This document shows positions 48,288-61,058 of a DNA stretch of 64,000 bases, in pieces. Every line of letters starts with the position of its first letter. Position 1 is the first letter of the stretch. Both the position numbers and the translations under genes were made by a program. The notes under the pieces are model-generated. The model was not told where the DNA came from and made no database searches. It saw only the letters and a program-made list of their open reading frames with translations. The stretch spans positions 21,394,847 to 21,458,846 of the forward strand of contig CM057230.1 of the NCBI GenBank assembly GCA_029891385.1. The letters are read 5' to 3'. This DNA is from Erythroxylum novogranatense (lineage: Eukaryota; Streptophyta; Magnoliopsida; Malpighiales; Erythroxylaceae).

Positions 48288-51200
48288 TCAGTCGCTGGTC
48301 GAAGCAGTTTCAGAGAGTTCATCATTGACTTCAGATAGTTCATCCTCAATTTCAAAGAATTCATCCTCATCATCTTCTGAAATCATGTCATCGTCAGTAT
48401 CTTCTAAGTTCATATCTTCATTATGATCTTTGTCTTTTTTTTGAAGTTTCATTTCCATCTTGGTTGACATTTTCCTCGACAACAATGATTCTAGCATCCA
48501 ATAGGCATTTTCATCAGCATCATCTTTATTATCATCATCACCTTGCACATAACCCTCATCAACTTGCATATATAGTGGAGCTATTCCACAGTAACCCTCG
48601 TCAACTTGCACAAACAGTGGAGATATTCCACATTTTTTTAGTCCACATCTTTTTATTTTACCATTCCCCGTAACAAAGAACTTGAATGAGGCCATATTGA
48701 TGCAATGAAGACTAAATAGTTGCCGCCTTTCAGATATCCAAACATTAAAGTCAGGCCAGCACCAAACTAACACGCGTTGTTGCATTAGAGGACAGCATGA
48801 TAGACCGCTCAGATTAAAATTAGTTTGATATGTAAACCGAATGGTAGGATTGTGGATATCTTCAAAGTAGCATTCAAAATTAACAAACTCCATATCCACA
48901 GGAGTATGACGATAGTTTAAAACAACGCAAAATGCAAATCCAAAGAATCTGCGATTAAAGAACCAATTTGAAGGAAGCTTTATTCTAATGATATCTCTTG
49001 TAGTTTGATGCCTGAACCACTCTGTAATTCTACTTCCCGGATAACATAAATAAACATCCTGTGTTTGAACCACAACTTATTATTTAGAAGAAAAAAATGT
49101 GTAACTATTCAAAGAGAAATATTGCATACCTTTGGCGCATTTCTCAACAGCTTATATGCCATAGCCTCACATTCCTTTTCTTCCAATTTCAAGCAGCCGC
49201 TGAAGTCCATCTGGCCGCCATTAAAGATTGGTTGTTTGAAGGCCAACAATGTCTTGAGAGATTCGCAATCAACAGCAGTTAATCGACATAGACTGGTGGG
49301 AAGTTGTGGTAGGGATCGAAGCTTTGGACAAATATCTAATCGGAGAGATTCCAACAGAGAAAGTTGTTTAATACTGGCAGGGATCTCCTCAAAATTATTT
49401 AAGCTCAAGTCAAGCTCCTCAAATAGTATAAAGAACCAAGGTCCTTTGGTAATTCCCTTATACTACAGTCCGATAGATCCAGAATGTAATATGGAGAAAA
49501 GAATCTTAAGCATGGATGAGATGGTAAGTCAATCAAATGAAATGCGCATTCAGAAGCATGTGATGTCATCTCAACCTCCATAAAGTACCCCCTACCTATA
49601 GTTACTTTTGCATCAAAGTATTTTCCATAAGAGAACCTGAAAAAGAGACATTCTAAATCCTCAAAATCCAAAAGGTTGTGTGGCTTTTTCCTCTGTTTAC
49701 ACGCAGTGCTGAACCCAAAGTCAGCAATCCTTCTCATGAGATTACCAAAGCTTTCAGGAAAACAGGCAAGATTGAGACAATTTCCCAAACCCAAGGATTC
49801 CAACCCTTTCATGTTGTCTATGGAAGAGGGTATCGCTTCTATGGCTGAAAATGATAAATTAACTGTCCTTAGATTGTACATGGGCTCCAAGATCTCAGGA
49901 AATTTCTTTAAGCTTGAGCAAGATTCTAGATGAAGTTGCTGAAGAGCTTGTAACTTGCAAATGTTACTTGGAAGACTTTCAAGCTTTTCACATGACCGCA
50001 TATCCAACTCTTGCAGTCTACAGAGGCCTTCAATTGAAGATGAATGTACTTCTTTTATTGCTGTACCTCCCACACATAATTTTCTTAAGTTTGTTGAAAT
50101 TTCTGGAAATATCTTCAGACTTGAACATCCCTTGAGATTAAGAATTTCAAGACATTGCAAATGAACATTATTTGGAACACTCTTCAGATTTTGGCAACCT
50201 TCCATGTCTATGCGTGTAATCTTGCTCAAGAAATGGCAAGAAGATGAGGGAACCTTACTGCCAATACCAGAAGGCAACTTACCAAAAACAATATCAGTGA
50301 CACGAGATATGAGAGGAGACTCAATTAGGGATTGTACAGCCACTTTTAGCTTGCTTGCACCCTGCACAAGTAGTAGGAGATAATTGTGTATCCACATTAC
50401 AGTTTTTCTTTCAAATACAAAACCAATAAGCATATATGGATAATATGTACGTACCTTCACTTCTTTCAATATATGCTTAATATTACTATTAGGCAAATCA
50501 AGCACAAGAAGTTCTTTTGCATCAAAATCAGTTGGCAAATACTCCAGCGGGTATTTATCCCAGTAAAGATATCTTAACCCACTAGGTAGAAAATGGAGAC
50601 CTCTAGTGAGAAGCAATTTACTTCTTTCACCCCAAGAAGTATAAAACCTTAAGAATTTTAGATTGGGCATTCCCTTTAAGACATTCGGATCTAATACTAT
50701 GTCGTCTCTAATTTGAGACGTGTTGAGAACTATACTTTGAATTTCAATTGCTTCAGTTCCCTAACAATAATGATCAAAGAGAAATATTATTAACAAGAAA
50801 TGAATATATATAAAAGAATTAATTCATAATATATTATTTTATCTATATAATTTTATGCTTTAAATCTTACTTCATTTTCTTCAAACACACTTCGTATTTT
50901 TTCAGCATCCCATAATCTGCTGCGGCATCTAGGATCATTCGATTCTTGACGAACAATTTCTCTACCCATTTCTTGTAACAGATCATGCATATCTAATTTA
51001 TCATATTCAGAAATAGTCACCAGCGACTTGCCAACAAGACGGCTTACTGCGATATTTGCAGAGAGTCCACAACTTTTAAATATTCTTTTTGCCTGGTTTA
51101 CATTCTCACCTTTAAAGAAACATGCAATATGAAGAAAGATAGCCTGCTCTTCTCTATCTAATCCATCATAACTAAGTTTCAGCACATTATAAATGTCCTT

Positions 51201-52521
51201 GTTAGGGCAATTTGATAATTTCGTCAATGCTTCTTTCCATAGCTCCACCCCGTTACCACAAGCATAAGATCCCAAAACTTTGATAGCTAAAGGGTTACCT
51301 CTGGCATACTTAACAAACGAATCTATCAACGGGATATGATCTTGCAAAGGTTGCTTTTCCTTAAAGGCATTCCAAACAAAAAGTTGATGAGATTCAGTGT
51401 TCGATAATGCTTCAACTTCGTATATATTGTCGGTGATTCCTTTGAATATTTGTTTATCTCTACTTGTTACGATGATATTACTTCCTGCACCAAACCAGCA
51501 TCGATTTCCAATTAAAGTCTCCAACTGTGATCGATCACTGACATCATCAAAAACAACGAACACCCTTTTGCTTTTCAACCTTTCCACATAAAAGAGTCCA
51601 GGACCGAGGGTTGTTGTATAAATTTTCACGTCTCTTTCCTCCAATAGTTCTGAAATAAGTTGCTTTAACAACTGCTGTATGCCTCCCTTCTCTGATGCTT
51701 CTCTAACATTTCTAACGAAACAACGGCCTTCAAATTGACTCGAAACCTGATAAAAAATCGCTTCAGCAATTGCTGTCTTGCCTATACCACCCATACGCCA
51801 AACTCCTAAAACCCGAACATCTGATGATCCAGTAGCTAGTAATTTTTTCACTTGACTAATCTTTGAATCCATGCCCACAAAGTCCTCTAAAGTGCAGGGA
51901 TAGAGATGTTTCAATTTCTCTGAAACGACTCTGACAATTTGATCAATCAGTTTATTATCTTCCCTGGAAAATTGAAAATTGAAAATTGAAAATTGATTTT
52001 GAAAGAATCAGAAAATCATCATCCTTGTTCCATACGAGGATAAAAACACAGACCGTTACCTGATGGCATCGGAACCCCACCCAGATATGCTGGCTTGCTT
52101 TGGTTAACGCATCCTTCCACTCCTGGATCTTCCTATTATTCCTGGGGTTCTTACCGTGTTTCTCAAATGATTTTTTAAAACTCCCCGTTTGCTTCCGGAC
52201 GTCAGATGGATCAACACGATAGAACACAGGTATAACAATCTGATTATGGGTCTCGTGGCATTCAATGATCTTCAAAAGTTCATCCAAACACCAGCTGGAA
52301 GACGCATATTTTCGAGAGAAAATAATGATAGCAACTTTCGAGTAGTGTATAGCTTGAAGAAGCGCAGTGTTGATTTCCTCCCCTCTTCGAAGTTGATTGT
52401 CCACAAAAGTGTTGAGGCCTTTGCGAGAAATAGCATCGTAAAGATGACAGACGAAGTTACAACGAGTGTCTTCACCTCTGAAGCTGATAAATACATGGTG
52501 TTTCCACTGCTGGGTGGCCAT
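48288..52521 (-). pseudogene. TIR-NBS-LRR immune receptor gene with two apparent frameshifts
   Basis: Intracellular immune receptor that would sense pathogen effectors; TIR domains of this class are NAD-consuming enzymes. Five exons: 52521-52060, 51963-50871, 50760-50455, 50361-49130, 49058-48288. TIR: HVFISFRGEDTR, FSRKYASSSWCLDELLKI (with the catalytic glutamate position) and VFYRVDPSDVRKQTGSF. NBS: P-loop RMGGIGKTAIAEA, kinase-2 RVFVVFDDVSD, SNIIVTSRD, GNPLAIKVLGSY, IFLHIACFFKGE and MHDLLQEMGREIV. Then LRRs (LEILNLKGCSSLKIFPEI, LQELDMRSCEKLESLPSN) and a post-LRR domain with YPGSRITEWF, ending in a very acidic tail. Exon 1 has one extra base near 52089, which puts its donor out of phase so that splicing would give a stop five bases into exon 2's coding sequence. 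Exon 4 lacks a base near 49420. Corrected length would be about 1,290 residues. It may be a recent pseudogene, a TIR-only gene, or a sequence error. ATG 52521 is preferred over an upstream in-frame ATG at 52584 because it gives the usual short N-terminus. Confidence 0.88.
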
Positions 52522-53100
52522 GGGAGTGAAAGAATCAATTGAAAAGGAAATCGGTGAAGGTGAAGGACAGTAAGCTGCAAACAACAGAAGTAGACGATGA
52601 GTTTGGTTTGGTGTGCTTCAAAATATCTCATTTGGCGGCAGCTGACTAGAAAATACCTGGAAGTTACGCCGGCGACTTTTATCCCATTTTGGCGCGTCAG
52701 ATGATAGCCTTTTCCCATGTGATTGGCGTACTCCTAGAAAATAGACAGATCCTGTCTGGATCTCGTCTTTTTCACATTTGTTCGCCCCAAAATATCTACT
52801 TGGATGAATATCTCAGAAGAAGGATACAAAATGGAGATCACGATGCTGTCGTATCAACGACGCAGGAGTCTTGTCGCAGAAGGTTCTGGGATTTTTTTCC
52901 TGTGAATGGTGAATCTACTTAAATCGAGAAGATTTCAACCGTTGATGCTTGAAGCGTGTTGTTCGTCGGCGACGTCGATGTTCTTGAAACTTTATCCACG
53001 CCGTAGCATAAATAAAGGCTTTAGGTCCAAAATTTTGTTAGGCTCTGTTGTATGGTATGTAAAACGTTTCGCAAAAGTATTTAAGTAAAACGTGTTACAA
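52522..53100 (-). promoter_or_regulatory. Probable TNL 5' leader and promoter region
   Basis: Sequence directly upstream of the TNL start. An upstream in-frame ATG lies at 52584. TTTGGCGC at about 52685 resembles an E2F-type site, but this could be chance. No clear TATA box can be assigned without transcript data. Confidence 0.35.
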
Positions 53101-55016
53101 AAGTGTAAATAAATTTTAAAATTATTAAATAATACACCTTAAAAGTAATGATATAGATAACAGTAGAAACTTATTTAGAATTTTTATAGATCACTAAAGT
53201 AAAATTACACATTTAGCACGTGTTTAATTAGATTAATTTTAAGTTCATAGCTAATAGGTTCAAATCACCTTATTATAGTATCACATAGATCAAATTTATC
53301 AATGTTTAATCGAAAGTTAAACTAGTAAAATAGAAGGTTTAAAAGGTTGATATAGTATTAGAACATCATAAAATTGGTTGAATATTATATAAAATTAAAA
53401 TTATGAAAATTATTAAAATGTAACTACTCATCAAAAATTAAAATGTTAAATGAATTCTTTTGTGTCTTTTAATATATAAATTTCTTAACTGAGTGGAAAA
53501 AACTGAATGTTCACGAACTTATTTAAGTAAGATGTATGAGATTTTAAAGTATTTCAATTTTAAGTTTTATAAAAATAATTTATAATTAAAGTTTCTATTA
53601 TCAATCTTGATGTAATTAATTACTTCAACTAATATCACAGATATTATTAATTAAAATTTATCTAGCTCAAAACATAGTATACATATTACTAATAAAAATT
53701 TTACCATAAACTTTTTTATAAAATTAAAAATTAAAATATTTTAAAATTATTTTTAACTCAAATTAATAATACTAATTTGAAATTTTATAATTAACTTTAT
53801 ATTTCATATAAAGTTAATTATATAAACAAATATATATATAAAAGATAACGGAATTAGTTGTGGGTTTACTAAACAACATTCTAAATTAGCCTACCTTAGC
53901 CTCAATATCCTTCTCTGCCACTGCCTCTATACCCAGATGCTGGTAATGTTTCTACTTGAAAAGGGCGTCTCCCTTCACTTGAAATTTTTTTCTTAGTCCT
54001 GCCGATAAAAGAAAGAGATATTGTATATAAATCACGTACTTATTCTTGTGAATTACTTGTATCCACATGATTAATTTGGAAAACCAATAGGAACATGCAA
54101 GAACAAGATCGTACATATTGATAAATAAATTGTTACTTATTTGTTGAATAGTAAGATCTTATTCTTATTAACACAGGGATTGAAGGGATTGAAAGTTTAA
54201 CAAAAGGTATAATTCACGAAAGCAAAAGGTATAACTCACGAATATTGATATGTATGTTTCATAATTTTTTAATTTATGTTTTAATTAATTATTTTTTATT
54301 TTTGATTCACTGACTTTTTTTTCAACAAGAAGAATGGGAAAGATCACGCAACTAAGTCAAAACAAGCAAATCCAAATAGCCAAATTCTTATGACCTAGAA
54401 AAATTGGGAGGAGAGATGTGCTAGGCATTGATATTGTTGACTGTCACTGTTACTTGTGCCAGATTGTAGCATTAGCATAGCATGCACGTTGATAGAGATA
54501 TGTTATAGTTTCCTTTCAGTAGGTTCACTGCAGCTTTTGATTTGAAATAAATAGGCATTTTATTTCTCTATTATTGCGTCTTTGAAAACTGAGATCAAAG
54601 TTCTCTTATTTCACGCATCTTTGGTCGCTTCAGGAACTTGGTAACGCTTCATGGGGTCTAATTTTCTAGCACAGTGCCTCCTTCAATAGATTTTCTTTAT
54701 GGTCTATATGAACTACATGTTTATAGTAATAATCTCTTGGAGTCTATTGCCCTTCTTCTTAAATGGTTATAGCCGAACAGAGACATTTTCATTTTCAATA
54801 ACGCAAGCAAATGATCTAGAAAGATGACTGACTTAAATCTCAGGCTAGTGTTTGTTTTCTCACAACTTTCTCAGGTGAGAAATAGATTGACAAATTTGTT
54901 TTGTCCCATATCAAATAACGGCAGCACTAGGTTAGAGGTCTATTTTTTATTTTTCAATACCGAGATCAATTTCCCAGCCAGACCTACTCTCCAAGCCACA
55001 CCCATGACTGGCCGAT
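53101..55016. other. AT-rich spacer with a perfect hairpin
   Basis: No gene recognised. TAATTAACTTTATA (53788-53801) and TATAAAGTTAATTA (53807-53820) are perfect 14-bp inverted copies around a 5-bp loop. It could be the centre of an old MITE or a chance AT palindrome. The last 130 bp belongs to the palindromic repeat split by the SIRE-type element. Confidence 0.5.
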
Positions 55017-55021
55017 TTGGG

Positions 55022-56070
55022 TATAAGTGATCTAGAAGGGGAGGTTGAATAGATCTTAAAAAATTCTTTGAAATTTTCTACAAGAAAATCAGAAGTTAAA
55101 GCACACAAAAACAATTTAGATAAACTTAATTGAAAAGTGTAGGGAAGAAGATCAAACACTTGTTTTATAGAGGTTCGGTCTTTAAAACTCGTCCTCTACC
55201 TAAGCTCCCACTTAGGATTTTGCCAACCACTTTATTGCACACTTTGTAGTTGAGTGTGAACTTTTACAACGCCACTTGAATTAGGCTCAAGTAACCTTTT
55301 ACACTCGATTTGTCTTAAGCACAAATCTTACCTCACATGACCTTTTCACTCGTCACTCAAATTGTAACAAAACAATACAAAGATTGAAGAACAAATGCTC
55401 AATACAATTTGTAGCAAAATAAGAGCAATAGTGAGCAATTTGAAGCAATATAAGAGTATTTAGACTTGTAGAACTTACATCAACTCTTCTTCCATCATCC
55501 TCTATTTATACTTGAAGAAATATAGTTGTTGGAGCTCTTCTAGCCGTTGCTTAATTGGATATAGCCGTTCCTTGATAATCTCCATTCCATTTTTAGCAAA
55601 TTGGACCGTTGGAGATGAATCATGCATCCATAAATCGACTTGTCGAATGCATAAATCGACTTGTTTCAACCATTTATGTAAAAATTGTAACTCCGCTCTC
55701 CAATAAGTGGACTTGTCTTTGTATAAGTCGATTTGTTGTCTTCGATAAGTCGACTTGTGTCTTTATAAAGTGACTTGTCTTAATCCATCTTCATATATAA
55801 GTCGAAACATGCTTTCTAGTTAACTTGTTATATTAGGACCTTGATGTAAGTCGACTTGTATTACCAAATCCTTTATAATCCTTAAGCTTTATGCCATTTT
55901 ACTTAGAAGATAAATCGACTTGATTCCTCATTGATTAGACACTTGCTCGTCTTGATTTGCTCGATCCTTTCATTGAATAATACACGAAATAATTTCTTAA
56001 CTATTTCTAGATATTTTATTATTATCAAAACATAAAGGGATTTAATTTGTCAACCACCATTGGTCCAACA
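55022..56070 (-). repeat. SIRE-type 3' LTR with AAGTCGACTTG repeats
   Basis: Partner of 61059-62105. Between about 55625 and 55925 the palindrome CAAGTCGACTTG or one-base variants (AAATCGACTTG, AAGTGGACTTG, AAGTCGATTTG) recurs about nine times at irregular spacing. Confidence 0.85.
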
Positions 56071-58250
56071 ATCTCCCCTTTTGATAATGACAAAATATTT
56101 AGAAATTGACAAGAAAATTGAAAGACATAAAATTTGATCAAGGTTTCCCTTGTCTTGATTGGTTAGGTTAACTGCCCCTTAATTCATAAATCAATGATTA
56201 GAATAGAATTCAATAAAATTGCAAATCAATGAAATGTTCACTCCCCCTTAATCAAATAGCAATTTCAATCTTACTCCCCCTTTTTGTCATAATCAAAAAT
56301 CAATGAAGAAAATAAACTCAATTGAAGATTAATGAAGGTTGAAAACCAAACATAACAACAAACACAAGTAGTAGTCAAACACAATTTCAACCAAATGAAT
56401 TTAAATCACACATGCCTAGTCTCAATTTAATATTCACAAACACATATTCCTTAAGAGGTTTAGTAAAAATGTCAGCTAATTGATCACTAGTTGATACATG
56501 CTTCAAGCAAATGTCACCTTTTAAACAATGATCACGGATAAAATGATGTCTAATTTCTATATGCTTTGTTCTACTATGCAATATAGGATTTTACTCAAAC
56601 AAATTGCCTTGGTATTATCACAATAAATAGGAATATTTTTAACAACAATACCATAATCAAGCAATTGATGTTTAATCGAAGAACTTGGGCATAAGCACTC
56701 CCGGTACTACGTATTGATTCAGCGGTGAAAATGGCTACACTAACTTACTTTTACTAGCCCAGATATCAAAGATGATCTGAAATGGCACAAGCCACTAGTG
56801 CTTTTCTATCAATTCTACAGCCACCATGATCGGCATCACTATAAGCATACAAATCAAATGAATCACTGTTGGGATACCACAAACCATGATTAATAGTTCT
56901 ACTCAAATATCTAAAAATTATTTTACAAGCACTCAGTGAGAAATCTTAGGACAAGATTGAAATCTAGCACAAAGACATGTGGCAAACATTATATCGGTCT
57001 AAAGCGATTAAATACAAGAGAGCCGATCATACCTCTATAGAGTTTTGATCAACATCTTCTTCATGTTCATTTTCTCTAAGACCACATTTGTTGCCATTGG
57101 TGTTGTTGCCACTTTGCATCCTTCCATTTTAAACTTCTTAAGCTCCTTTGTATACTTGATTGATGGATGAATATTCCATTTTGTGTTGCTTGATTTGCAA
57201 TCTAAGAAAGAACTTGAGTTCTCCCATCATGCTCATTTCAAACTCACCTTGCATTAAATCGCTAAATTCTTTACACAAAATTCATTAGTGGCACCAAACA
57301 TAATGTCATCAACATAAATTTGACAAATAAGCATATCATGATCAACATGTTTAATAAACAAGGTATTATCTATCTTACCACGAACATATCCATGTTGAGT
57401 TAGAAAAGTACTTAACCTCTCATACCATGCTCTAGGTGCTTGCTTGATCCATAAAGTGCCTTCTTGAGTTTGTAGGCGTAATCCGGATGCTCATGATCTT
57501 CAAATCCGTGGTTGTTTGACATAGACTTCCTCTTGAATATACCCATTTAGAAATGCGCTCTTGGCGTCCATTTGATTTAATTTGATCCTTTTATGAGGCG
57601 AATGCACATAGTAGCCTAATTGCCTCCAAACGAGCCACGAGAGCATATGTCTCATTATAATCAAGGCCTTCTTCTTGATAAAATCCTTGAGCCACTAGCC
57701 TTTATTTATTTTTAACCGCTTCACCATTCTCATCATACTTTATCCGATTTACCCATTTGACTCAATGATGGTCTTGTTCTCGGTGGAGCTACCAAATCCC
57801 AAACATCATTTAAGCAGGCTGATTAAGCTCCTCTTGCATAGCTAAAGCCGGTTTTCATCTTTAAGTGCTTCTTCATATTCTTGGGTTCTACCAACGAAAT
57901 GAAAGCTGAATTACTCATATTCTCATAGATATTTCTCCTAGTTCTTACACCAACATTTAAATCTCAATGACTTGCTCCATAGGATGATTCTTTGCTTTTG
58001 CCCATGATTTAATATCGGTACATGTTTTCTTCGTCTAGCTTCAATTCCTCAATCTTGGATTCAATTTCTTCAACTTTATTACGAACTTCTGCATCATCAT
58101 CAAAACAAACCTTTCTCGGGGTGAAATTATTTCATCAAATTTGACATGAATACTTTCTTCAACACATTTAGTCTATTATTATAAACTCTAAAAGCCTTAC
58201 TAGTTTGAGAATAACCAATAAATACATCAATATCGAATTTAGAGTCGAAT
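56071..58250 (-). pseudogene. SIRE-type RNase H and reverse transcriptase remnants
   Basis: RNase H end at 56581-56387 with SRTKHIEIRHHFIRDH and STSDQLADIFTKPLKEY. Upstream, the reverse transcriptase is recognisable only in scraps: a region matching KALYG-KQAPRAWYERL near 57415-57460, and a YVDDI-type region near 57300-57340. Many single-base indels. Confidence 0.7.
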
Positions 58251-59370
58251 TTTCCTAAATTGCTCTTTCCATTATTATGAATAAAACTTTACAACCAAAA
58301 GGATAAAAATAAGAGATATTAGGTTTCTTACCTTTCCATAGCTCGTAAGGTGTCTTATTTTGTCTCTTCATAAGTGCACCAGTTGATGGCGTATGGCGGT
58401 GTTGGCCCTCTGCCAAAATGATTTAGGAAGATTGTACTCATTTAGCATAGTCTGCTCATTTCTTCAGTGGCGATTTTCCTTTCTACTACACCATTTTGTT
58501 GCGGAGTCCTTGGTGTCGAGAAATTATGTTCCATTCGTATTTATCGCAAAGACTTTTGAAAGGTTCACATTCGAATTCTCCCATGATCGGTTCTAATTGC
58601 AGCGATAGACAAATTTTCTCATTTTGAACCAATCTATACCACTTGGTAAATTCATTAACGACATCATTTTATTCTCAAAAATCTTACCCAAGTAAATCTA
58701 GAAATCATCTACAATCACAAGTACATATAATTTTCCACTAAGACTAGCATGCCTAGAAGGTCGATCAAATTCATATGCACAAGTTCAAGAATTCTAGATG
58801 TGCAAATTTCTTTCTTTGGTTTGAAAGATTCTCTAACATGTTTGCCTTTCAAACAGGACTCACACAAATGATCTTTAACAAATTTAATCTTAGGCAAACC
58901 TCTTACAATGTCATTCTTTGAGAGCTTAGAAATTAAAGGCAATGGTGCATGTCCTAATTTTCTATGCCATAAAATTCATTTTCTTCTAGTGTCACGGGCA
59001 TTTTCATTGAATGAACTATCATCATGCAAATCAACAATGTATGTGTTCCCGTGTCTCAAACCAATAAAGGCAACATGATTATCCTTCTTAACTAGGCAAT
59101 GTGATGATTCAAATGATACAATATAATTCATATCACAAAGTTGAGACACACTTAGCGGTTATGTTTCAACCCATCAACTAGCAAAACATTGTCAATGGTT
59201 GGCAAGGTTCCTTACCCACTTTACCAATTCCAATGACCTTACCTTTGTTGTTGTCTCGAAGGTGACATAACCTTGATTTTTGGTTTGATTTCCATAAAAG
59301 GTTCTTGTCCCCACTCATGTGTCTCGAACATCCATTGTCGATGTACCAAGTGCTGTGACCTTTCATCCAC
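58251..59370 (-). pseudogene. SIRE-type integrase and protease remnants
   Basis: Protease STWYIDNGCSRHMSGD at 59355-59308; the usual DSGCSRHM motif here has N for S. Integrase zinc region at 58930-58715 with KFVKDHLCESCLKGKHVRES and the start of the catalytic core (LVHMNLIDLLG). Stops and frameshifts throughout. Confidence 0.75.
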
Positions 59371-61015
59371 TGCTTGTACCTCTGATATCAACGTTCTTTC
59401 TTCTTATAGGTACCCAAGCTATTTTGGGTCCATATTGGTTAGCCATATAAACCACATTAGGTGGTGTTGTGCCTTTAATAACCCAATTTTCTTAATCTTA
59501 ACACATCTTCTAGTACTCTTTGCAGCAATTTCTATGTGACCATCTTTCAAACATCTAGCACATTGAGCGATTTTTTCATCCTTAGTAAATTTGAAAATTA
59601 AAGAGCAATCTCTATCAAAAGGATCATAACCTAATCCATGTTTAGAAATGGAATATCTTTGTAGCGATAGCAATTTTTTAAACTGTTCGTTTCCATTTGT
59701 GAATTTTTCAACCACATATGAAAATTCTTTTCTAAGTCTATTAAGCTCACAAATAAGATTTTCTTTTTCAATAATACATGCAGAATGATCTTCTTTCGAA
59801 CTATCTAAATCATCAATCGTTTCATGTAAGGCACTATTTTCAATAACCAATTCACATATTTTCTTTCTTAATTTTTGTTAATCTCAATGGCTTCTTCAAA
59901 TCACTTGCAAAGCATCAAAAGAATCTCTTAAATCTTGGTCATTGAAATTTACCTCATTTCATCATCACTTTTTGCCATAAGTGCCAAGTTGTTTTCATCA
60001 TCACTTTGATATGTATCCTCTTCATCACTCCAAGTTGCCACCAGGCTAGTTTTCTTTTACCTTTGTCGTATTTGTCATTTTTCGAAAGTTTGATGTTGAT
60101 GATGAGCTTTTGCATTCTCTTGCGAGATGTCCCGTTTTCCACATCTCGACATTCTTCGTTGCCTTTCTTTTCGTCATAGCCTTTTGATTTTCTTTCGCGC
60201 CAAACCTCTTCCTTTCTACTGTTTTACGCCATTTAATTCTTTCCTTCAATTTTGAAGTCCTTGAACTTCCTTAAATTTCTAGCGTACATAGTAATTTCTT
60301 TGTCTTCCTCGTCTTCATCTAATTCCTCATCACTTTCATCAACAAAAGAAGTGTTAGCTTTAAAAGCAATAGATTTTTTAGGCTTACCTCTACCTCCTCT
60401 AGATTTGAGAATAATCTCATAGTTGATGAGTGATCCCACCAAAGCGTTGAATTCTAGATGGTTGAGATCCTTTGACTCCATAATTGCGGTGACTTGAGAA
60501 TCCCATTCCTTCGGCAGTGAACGAAGAATCTTCTTCACTTTCTCGCTATCCGTCATGTGCTTTCCCAGGTTGCCTAATCCATTTATGATTTCTGCAAAGC
60601 GATCGAAGCATTGTAGAAATTGACTCACCTTCCTTCATGACGAACATCTAAGTAGTCGTGAAGAAGCATGTTGATTTTGTCTCCTGACTTGATTTGTCCC
60701 TTCATGAGTAACTCGAAGTCTCTCCCACATTTTCTTGGCGTTAGTGCAAGAATTTACCGGTTTCTTTCCTCAACCGTTAATGCCTGATATATCGACTTCA
60801 TAACTTTGGCGTTAATGTCGCTTGCCTCAATCGTTATCATCATACTCCAGCTCTGTTTTTAACTCACCATTTTCTTTTAGAGGGCTTGAAGTCCAAGATA
60901 ATGATCTTCGGTATTCAACTCCATCGCTTATAATATGATACTTCATAGGATTTTCCATGAAGAATAGTTGAAACCATTAAACAAAGGAGGGCGGTTATTA
61001 GTGTTACCTTCTTCC
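59371..61015 (-). pseudogene. SIRE-type gag remnant
   Basis: N-terminal RPPLFNGFNYSSWK near 60990-60950. A longer open stretch at 60628-60233 has RFAEIINGLGNLGKHMTDSE, ILRSLPKEWDSQVTAIMES and LVGSLINYEIILKSRG, followed by an acidic run. A zinc-knuckle remnant (GHLARECK) lies near 60150, and a coiled-coil-like C-terminal stretch at 59850-59600. Interrupted by several frameshifts. Confidence 0.8.
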
Positions 61016-61058
61016 GCTAGGTTGTTGTCGTCATCCAGATATACCTTTCGATACCAAT

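Noticed and set aside
52189..52542. 117-codon + strand open frame
   Set aside because: Antisense shadow of the TIR exon.
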